A stretch of DNA of 64,000 nt from Micrasema longulum. Its lineage: Eukaryota > Arthropoda > Insecta > Trichoptera > Brachycentridae. A model generated the notes under the pieces. The model did not search any database, was not told where the DNA came from, and was given only the letters and a program-made list of their open reading frames with translations. Position numbers and translations under genes: made by a program. Below, one piece after another: positions 57,495 through 64,000 of this stretch (position 1 is the first letter of the stretch; each line of letters opens with the position of its first letter). The stretch spans positions 151,198 to 215,197 of the forward strand of contig JAGVSM010003957.1 in assembly GCA_022494885.1 (NCBI GenBank), written 5' to 3'.

Positions 57495-58030
57495 ATTTTT
57501 ATTTATTTTTTAATTTCATATTTTATTTGAAACTTCAGCAAGGATACATAAAATACATACAATTTGTAAGTAATCATTAATATCATTCTTCATATATATA
57601 TATATCCTCAATTATAGAACTCCACCATTTTTCATAAATTATTTGAAATAAGTATGTAGCTTAATCAAACCAATTTGAGTAGTAAAAAACATTAAGTCGA
57701 AGATAAGATTTATTGTTTTAAAGGAAAGTTAAGAGGAAAAAAGAAGATTAGAAGAAGAAACTAAAATTAATTTGCATACACAAAACTAAAGATTAGACAT
57801 TTTTTGATTTCAGAAAAAAAACAATATTTCTTTTAAATCATTTAGTGCTAAATGTCAATATTAACTGTTTTTCTATTTTGTTCTAGAGTCCTAACATTCT
57901 TGCAAGAGGGTTGAAATGTGCCATATTTTTTGTAAACAATGGAAAATAAAAGGTATCAGGTGATCTCAGACACGTCCGGGAAACGTACAATGACACATTT
58001 TCAACATAAAACACTGAATCAACATTATTG
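57495..58030. other. no recognised feature
   Basis: AT-rich spacer with a short (ta)n run near 57592-57604. Confidence 0.4.
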
Positions 58031-58032
58031 TA

Positions 58033-58170
58033 GAGTATTTAAAAATTTAAAAGTTGAACACTAGGAGACAAATAGCAGATATGTATAATATACAAGTAAT
58101 ATCATACAAGTACATTATACATATCTGCTATTTGTCTCCTAGTGTCTAACTTTTTAATTTTAAAATACTC
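58033..58170. repeat. large inverted repeat, arms about 57 bp
   Basis: gagtattt...ttaaaagttgaacactagga gacaaatagcagatatgtat aat (58033-58089) is inverted at about 58113-58170 with very few differences. The spacer is about 24 bp. A foldback element or a recent templated inversion. Confidence 0.8.
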
Positions 58171-58439
58171 CAAGCGCTCTTCATAACATAACATTGAAGT
58201 ATTCTGTCCATATTACACTTAAATGACAAAGAACGAAGGATTTTTCCTATACAGTTGTAATGGATATTTTTATAAATTACATAACAAGATGACCAAACAA
58301 TACATGAGTCTTAGTCATTACACGACGTAGGCCATTACCGCGGCAATTTAGATACAGGATGAGTTTTTCTGGTTCATTATTCGGTTCGAACTCCTTCTGC
58401 AGTTTCTTCGGATAGCATTAGAGCGTCCGTCATCAAAGT

Positions 58440-58560
58440 TGGTTGGCGCGTTCGCTTACCATGTTTGAGGGGGTGTGAAATTCCACACGGCAGCAATTAG
58501 AGTAATAATGCAGTGCCCTATGCACCGCTGTGTGCGGATACCTTCGTCATCATCATATCA
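58440..58560 (+). mobile_element. SINE-A pieces
   Basis: gttggttggcgcgttcgctt accatg, then directly gcagcaattagagtaataat gcagtgccctatgcaccgct. The middle of the SINE is deleted. Confidence 0.6.
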
Positions 58561-58679
58561 ATGTCCGCACACAACGTATTTTGACTATCTGTTACATGAG
58601 GTAAGGTTGAGCCTAATGCTAAGGGGTGCCAGCCCAGAAACAGCGAAATATTTCAGTGAACTACTTGAAAAATAAACGG

Positions 58680-58770
58680 TTCACGTCGACCCTGCCAGGA
58701 ATCAAACCCGGTACCTCAAGTACGGTTAGCATTTGCGCCAACCAGTTCACTGCGAGGCAGACTTATCTCC
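58680..58770 (-). mobile_element. SINE-A head
   Basis: The reverse complement gives gtctgcctcgcagtgaactg gttggcgcaaatgctaacc, B box gggtttgattcctgg, cagggtcgacgtgaacc. It faces the plus-strand pieces just to its left. Confidence 0.7.
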
Positions 58771-58774
58771 TCTT

Positions 58775-59780
58775 GATTTCCTTTACTTGGACTTTTACCT
58801 GAGATTAGTTTTTGAGTGGGAAACGCTCGTCTAGGATTCTGGTTATATTTCACTCACGGAACTGTATTCTTTATCCACCCGGACATAGAAATGTGTATTT
58901 AATTTCTAGAAAAATATATACATTTTTTTTAAAAATACATTGCAATATTTAATTGCTTCTGGACTAAACAGTAACACTTATCGCTAAACCTTTGTGTGAA
59001 AATTTATTTAAATACGTTGCATTTGATGTTACAATGTAGTTCCTTACGCACCGTAAGCTGATCATAACTTCAAGATGCTAGACTTTGATTTTCTGGAAGT
59101 GTTTTTTTTTATCATCAGGCTTCCTAGTTGCTTAAGTTAAATTTACTAATTAAGTATTTTCGTCATCATACTTTTAAGCTGCATTAATTTCTTATAATAT
59201 CATGTTTTAACCTCAAATAACAAATGATATTCGTAAATCTGGTGACAAATTTGTATTTCCAAACAACACAACGTGACGTGTTTGATATTAAAATACTATG
59301 TATTTTAGATTAACCTCTGCCTAAGAAGTTAGTTAATGAGTCAAGACTTAAATGAGATTTATGTGAACAGTAAATAACATTATGATTCAGTACACAAAAT
59401 TGATGTAAAGTTTAATTTGAACTCGTAGGTTGCTTCAAATTAGAGAAGAAATAAATGCTAAGTACGTTAAATATTTCTGAAAAATATTGTTTTCCCCATA
59501 ACGATTTTAATTATTTTATTAATAACTGACTACAGACAATCAGATTTAAAAATCACATGATTTCATGATATTCTTGCACAGATTTCAAACGAAATTTGTG
59601 ACTCAGAAACATTAAAGCGTAACATTGTTGAAATACGTAAAATTAGAAAGATTCCAAGATATTTTAAGAAAAAAATACAAGAACACATTCAAATCAAACT
59701 AAACATTCATTTGTAAGGTTTCCAATTGGATGGATTTGCCAATAGGACCCAATACGTAAACAATAAATTATGTAATGATT
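58775..59780. other. no recognised feature
   Basis: AT-rich DNA; nothing recognised. Confidence 0.4.
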
Positions 59781-59966
59781 TAATAACTTATATTTACATA
59801 TGTCATTAATTAAGAAATACTTGGTACACACTTATTTATTTGACCAATCAGCGCTTTCACCCTCTAATGGGCATCTTCAGACTGAAAACGCTAATTGGTT
59901 AAACGAATAAGTGGAAGTGCACCAAGTATTTTTTAATTAATAACTTATATGTAAATATAACTTATT
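59781..59966. mobile_element. M5 foldback element
   Basis: Arms of about 80 bp: taataacttatatttacata, aattaagaaatacttggtac, accaatcagcgctttcac on the left and the inverse on the right (gaaaacgctaattggttaaa, caccaagtatttttt, tatgtaaatataacttatta). The centre ctctaatgggcatcttcaga ctg resembles Penelope-like ends. A partial copy is at 47350. Confidence 0.7.
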
Positions 59967-60234
59967 ACGCCATTGCAATGGAATTCTATCAAGAATTGTC
60001 AATAAATAATTGAAATCAAATAAATTATGTGTAAAATGATAGTAATTTTTAAGCCTAAAAATGAGGGAATAATAAATAGTTGTTTTTTTATGTTTCCATT
60101 TCAGATCTGTGTTTTTATTATTAATATGAATGACTTTGTTTTCTAAATAAATAAATAAAAATATTGGAAGCACAAATTAGTTTGGTAAGTTTTTTTGTGG
60201 TCAAAAATTTATTTGTTTCAGAACAAAATGAATG
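59967..60234. other. no recognised feature
   Basis: AT-rich spacer. Confidence 0.4.
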
Positions 60235-60825
60235 AACACATTAATTATTGTCTATCGCTGGCTTCTACTTTTTCCCCCTTTAAATTTTTGAATTCCTTTT
60301 CGAAAAATATCTCGTTTTTTAATGCAATCCAAGTAAAGAGCTAATTTTCGTTTTCTGAGAAAGAAGTGAACCAGTGACCTTCCAAATCGTGCTGCATCCG
60401 TCGGAACCAGTAATCAGAAGGCGCAATGTCCAGCAAATACGACAAGTGCGGTAAAATACCCCGCTTGAGCGTTTCAAAATATTTTTTTACGACTTTTGCG
60501 ACATGAGGTCGAGCATTATCATGCAAAATAATAACTCTGTCATGTTTTTGCTCGTATTTCGGCCATGTTTCCTGTAATGCACGGCTCAAACGAATAAATT
60601 GTAGCCTATACCGATCTCCCTTAATGGAATCGCCAGGTTGGAGCAACTCATGGCATACAACACCATTTTGGTCCCACTAGATCCACAGCACGACCCTCGA
60701 ACCATGAATATTCGACTTTGATGTTGATTTTGAGGTCGATGGCAGCGATTGACTGGGCAGAGCGTAGTGTTTTTTCTTATTGGGGTTGACGTAGAATATC
60801 CATTTCTCATCCCCAGTCACAATTC

Positions 60826-61395
60826 CTCTTTCTTCTCTAACTCATATAGTGTCCATGCGGCTCGACTGTGGAATCATCTCCCATCCACCATCAAAGATGT
60901 TACTACATTATCTCTGTTTAAATCACGTCTGAAGAAACATCTCCTTTCTCTTCCTTAATATCTCCTCCTTTCCTCCTTTCTCCTTCTTCGTTTTTTCGAT
61001 TGAGGAATAGTTTTTATTAAGGGTATTTCATATACAAATACAGTTATGTATTTCTGTTTTTGTAGATATTTTGCTGTTTATTTTACTTTCTATTGCATAT
61101 TTTTATGAAATTGAACTACATAAACAAAACTTTCCTTTTTCCTCTTTCCTCTTTTTTCCTTTTTCCCATTGAGTAATAGTTTTGATTTAAGGTAATTTAT
61201 AAACAAATACGTTTATTTCTATTTTTATATATCTTCTTAATATTTTTTTTTCTATTAAATATGTTCTGTAACTTAAATTATAAAAATGAAACTTTTATTT
61301 TTTTGGTTGGTTGGAAGAAATTGCCATTTAGCAATAAGCCCGCCAATGTACAAATAACATTATGTACAAAAAGTTAAATAAATAAATGAATAAAA
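60826..61395 (+). mobile_element. LINE-1 3' insertion in mariner
   Basis: It starts within the coding end (acaattcctctttcttctct aactcatatag), reaches the stop at 60956-60958, then has two 3' UTRs in a row: a diverged one (60960-61125) and a standard one (61126-61390) ending gttaaataaataaatgaata. Target-site duplication is not obvious. Confidence 0.8.
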
Positions 61396-61642
61396 ATAAG
61401 AACCCTTTATTGTTGCCTTTGAATCAGCTGCTCGCAAGTGAAAAACCGCCTTTAAACGTATCTCGGATTCAGCTCATAAGGCACCCAATTGCCTTGCTTT
61501 TGAAACATTTCCATGGATTTCAATCGTACGGAAATTGCTGGTTGCGTTACTCCCAATGATACTGCAAGCTTTTTTGCGTTTGACTCTGATCTAAATCGAA
61601 TAATGCCTCAAATTCTTTTTCATGGATTTTTTTTGACTGTCC

Positions 61643-61743
61643 AGGGCTAGTATTCCGAACGCGTTTACAGCGCGCTATAATGCGTATTTAGTACGTAAAA
61701 ACGCGCTATACCGCGCTATAGTTTCGTTTGGAATACCAGCCCA
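61643..61743. mobile_element. 100-bp MITE in mariner
   Basis: gggctagtattccgaacg at the left and cgtttggaataccagccc at the right are inverted with two mismatches. The inside is cgcgctata-rich. No coding. Confidence 0.7.
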
Positions 61744-61870
61744 GGAGCCTTATGCTGGAAAGATATGACATTTTGTCACCCACTTGACAATAGTCGATTG
61801 GGCATTTCGATTGATTTGTTATGATGCTATTCTTGAAAACCCCTCGACAATTTAATTATAAAGACGAATG

Positions 61871-62380
61871 AAAAAGTGGCAACACTAACAAATCCGTATT
61901 TATCTATGGCCTATGGCTCTCCTGCGCAAACTTTTATTGTTTCTTGTCAGACTTCTTCCGTTGAATATTTTGTAGATGGAATATTATGAAAAAATGTAAG
62001 AAAATGTTTTACTTAGACACTGCAACATATATAATTATTATTTGCCTTTGACATAACACACATCTACATATTATTAAAAATATTTCATATGCGTTTAATG
62101 GATTTTGAAAACATTGTATAATATAGGAGTAAATCTCAAATACGACGAGCGATAAAATAATTTTAAAATCATGTTTCTAGTGAAACTTCGTTTAATAATG
62201 GATTAAAAATAAGTACAGTTGTATTTGTTCACATTTGTTGATATGTCATCATTATAATATTGATCAGTGTTGTAAATTTTAAGTTGAATGCAACAAAAAT
62301 ACATATTCGTCATTCAAGCATAAATGCCGAGCTTATACAAGGAAGTTTGACAGCTGAAGTTACGATGTAGCATTCGATTG
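61871..62380. other. no recognised feature
   Basis: AT-rich spacer. Confidence 0.4.
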
Positions 62381-62382
62381 TC

Positions 62383-62466
62383 AATGTCGAGTGCTTTGGG
62401 GAGTGCCCCAAAGCACTCGACATTTATCTCGAGTGCGAGATAAAGTCGATTGGTTTTCAATCGACT
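62383..62466. repeat. three adjacent perfect hairpins
   Basis: Arms 62383-62401/62406-62424 (19 bp, loop agtg), 62423-62431/62436-62444 (9 bp, loop agtg) and 62444-62452/62458-62466 (9 bp, loop gtttt). All are exact and touch one another. Confidence 0.9.
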
Positions 62467-62579
62467 GCATTCGTATGGGTGGCTCAAGAATTCTGTCGCT
62501 CGTCGAATTACGGAAGTCGCATACGATTCTAAAGACGTATGAGTCCAGCATAAGGTCCCAGAGCGAGGCTTGTCTTCAG

Positions 62580-62700
62580 CGCTGAAATCACCATTCTTGA
62601 ATCGTCGAAACCATTTACTACATGATTTGTCAGTTGGAGCATTGTCGCCATAGCATTCGACGCGCTTTAGCCGCACTTTTCTTCCAATTAAAGCAGAAAC
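62580..62700 (-). pseudogene. mariner transposase N-terminal fragment
   Basis: The minus strand reads KRVECYGDNAPTDKSCSKWF RRFKNGDFSAEDKPRSG, the second helix-turn-helix of a mariner transposase. The reading frame runs on to 62314 but the sequence after PRSG is not mariner and includes the hairpin cluster. Confidence 0.75.
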
Positions 62701-63219
62701 TTAATCCTCCCGCATATGCCGCTTAGTTGACACAAAATTTAACATATTTTATTCAACACAGTAAAAAACAGAGTTTTTGTTTGAAATTCAAAGCGATATA
62801 AACGGAATATTATTGACTGATATCTAACCTCTCTGAAACAACCGATATCAGCGGTCATTACGATATATCCATAACAGTCAGAACCATCTTTTGAAAACGG
62901 ACCGAACTAATTTGTACACCGCTATAAAATGTATTTTAAAAACATTAATATATCGATCATCGCTTCGACTGTGAACTTGAACCATTTAAAACATAATTCT
63001 GATTAATTAAATGCAACAATTATAAATAAAATAATGTAAGTAATTAAAATGCTTACCATTGACATGAATACTCATGATAAAATTTATAATTACATATCTC
63101 ACGATTCACAATTAAACTGTATCAATGGAAAATGATACAAGCTTTTTCATTGAATTTATATTGATGTGTGCGCTTGACTTGACTATTCATTGACGAAATC
63201 GATAATCACAATTATCTGT
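62701..63219. other. no recognised feature
   Basis: AT-rich spacer. Confidence 0.4.
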
Positions 63220-63570
63220 CTAGTAGTCTAGTGATCAGCACATTTGGCGACTATACATGCGGTCCACCCGGTTTAGTTTTCATACCCATAGCTAAGATAC
63301 TTGATCTTCACACGGAAGGTTCCGAGTTTGATTCTTGGTGAGAGCACAAAAACTAAATGTGATTATTCTCAAGCCTGGGTATTTTGTGCTGTAATTCACC
63401 ACTGTAATTAGACCTGTCCTGTGCAAAAAAACAAATACAAAATAGGCATTTTCACAGTTCAATATTTTAATGTCCCCTATCAACTGAAGCGTAAAACTGA
63501 TAATCAATGCAATTGAAGATCCAATGCAGTGCCTTTTGCACCATAATATAGGGATACGGGAATAATAATG
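63220..63570 (+). mobile_element. SINE-A split by a SINE-B
   Basis: A decayed SINE-A head (ctagtgatcagcacatttgg, catgcggtc) is followed by SINE-B (63286-63440: ttcacacggaaggttccgag tttgattcttggtgagagca, ctcaagcctgggtattttgt), after which the SINE-A body resumes: ttttcacagttcaatatttt, gcgtaaaactgat, atccaatgcagtgccttttg cacc, ggaataataatga. Confidence 0.65.
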
Positions 63571-63574
63571 AATA

Positions 63575-63725
63575 TGAAATAAGTAAAGTTATTAAAAAAC
63601 AAAAATATATTATCTTTGGCAGAAACTTTAATTGCTGTATTATTATTAAAATATAATAATTTATAAAGCATTAATTTTGTGAAAATCACGCCAAGGGCGT
63701 TGAACAATAAATAAATATTCCAGCA
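63575..63725. other. no recognised feature
   Basis: AT-rich spacer before the terminal duplication. Confidence 0.4.
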
Positions 63726-63726
63726 C

Positions 63727-63970
63727 GTCTTGCAGCTACTGAGCGCATTGATGGTAAGTAATTGAGCCCCTATTTACATAATGTTTTAATTTGACAATGA
63801 GCTTTAAGTGTTTGAATGATTTTTAAAATTAAGTAAATAAAAAAATAAAATAAAATAATTCAAAAAAAGGAGTTAGATTATAACAAGTCTTGCAGCTACT
63901 GAGCGCATGGACTGTTGAAATTCTAGACCCCTATTTACAAAATTTAAGTGTTAAATGGTTGATAACATTT
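63727..63970. repeat. tandem duplication, period 160 bp
   Basis: gtcttgcagctactgagcgc occurs at 63727 and again at 63887, each followed about 40 bp later by cccctatttacaaa/ta. The second unit runs on towards the window end, so more units may follow outside. Confidence 0.7.
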
Positions 63971-64000
63971 ACATATAGAAGCAAGATTACCAATCGTCTT

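Larger units (their letters stand above)
60235..61870 (-). pseudogene. mariner transposase pseudogene split by two insertions
   Basis: Read on the minus strand: N-terminal part 61640-61400 (HEKEFEALFDLDQSQTQK, KSLQ, then QGNWVPYEL-like codons, KGNNKGFL), a LINE-1 insertion, then 60825-60340 (GDEKWIFYVNP, SKSNIHGSRVVL, MLQPGDSIKGDRY, RLSRALQETWPKYEQ, HDNARPHVAKVVKKYF, LDIAPSDYWF) and a decayed end near 60240 (VEASDRQ). The spacing HDN...SDY fits the DD34D catalytic pattern. Frameshifts and stops make it inactive. It lacks the left part of the HTH region, and a short MITE interrupts it at 61643. Confidence 0.85.

Noticed and set aside
60749..60958. 69-codon plus-strand frame
   Set aside because: A chance fusion of antisense mariner sequence to the LINE-1 C-terminus at the insertion point.
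62314..62580. C-terminal extension of the mariner N-terminal frame
   Set aside because: After the PRSG block the frame enters the hairpin cluster and no longer resembles a transposase.

Overview
This window is animal nuclear DNA, most likely from an insect. It is strongly AT-rich and has no operons. It carries one intron-split gene with standard GT-AG junctions, and most of the rest is interspersed repeats: tRNA-headed SINEs, 5'-truncated LINEs, Penelope-like, mariner/Tc1-like, hAT-like and pogo-like remains, and many foldback MITE-like elements. The repeat classes, short introns and the transporter type all fit an arthropod; I cannot fix the order or species from sequence alone.

The only complete protein-coding gene lies on the minus strand at 41120-45411. 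Five coding exons join to an exact 550-residue reading frame for a 12-helix organic-cation/carnitine-type transporter of the SLC22 family. A splice acceptor lies two bases before its ATG, so at least one non-coding 5' exon should lie further upstream (coordinates above 45413). A TATA-like, CpG-rich stretch near 46.86-46.98 kb is a candidate promoter. The roughly 2.1 kb downstream of the stop is relatively free of recognised repeats and may hold a long 3' UTR.

A second gene is visible only as its start. At 16792-16969 (minus) a TATA box, a 5' leader, a good ATG context and a seven-codon exon (MKTLTLA) end in a strong GTAAGT donor. This looks like the first exon of a secreted-protein gene of the cuticular-protein type, with the remaining exons not found here. 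A degenerate THAP-like N-terminus is at 8782-8898 (+).

Layout. 0-10 kb: LINE 3' end, SINE-A, a pogo-like MITE, a hAT-like terminus, a minisatellite, foldback M1 and SINE-C. 10-20 kb: SINE-B, MITE M2, a hAT transposase C-terminus, M2 with nested SINE-C, the orphan exon, and the longest LINE reading frame (LINE-1, 17.5-18.5 kb). 20-30 kb: LINE-2, foldback M1, LINE-3, MITE M3, a Penelope-like element with long inverted ends, and an R1-like LINE relic. 30-40 kb: an RTE-like LINE relic, a PHD-like transposase tail, a second Penelope-like copy, M2, M1 and LINE-1 pieces. 41-46 kb: the transporter gene. 46-64 kb: M3, several SINEs, four mariner/Tc1-like relics, nested insertions, several large inverted repeats and a tandem duplication at the window edge.

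The repeat families are defined by copies compared within this window: SINE-A to SINE-D, LINE-1 to LINE-3, and foldbacks M1 to M5. These labels are mine and not database names. No RNA gene, CRISPR array or bacterial feature is supported.
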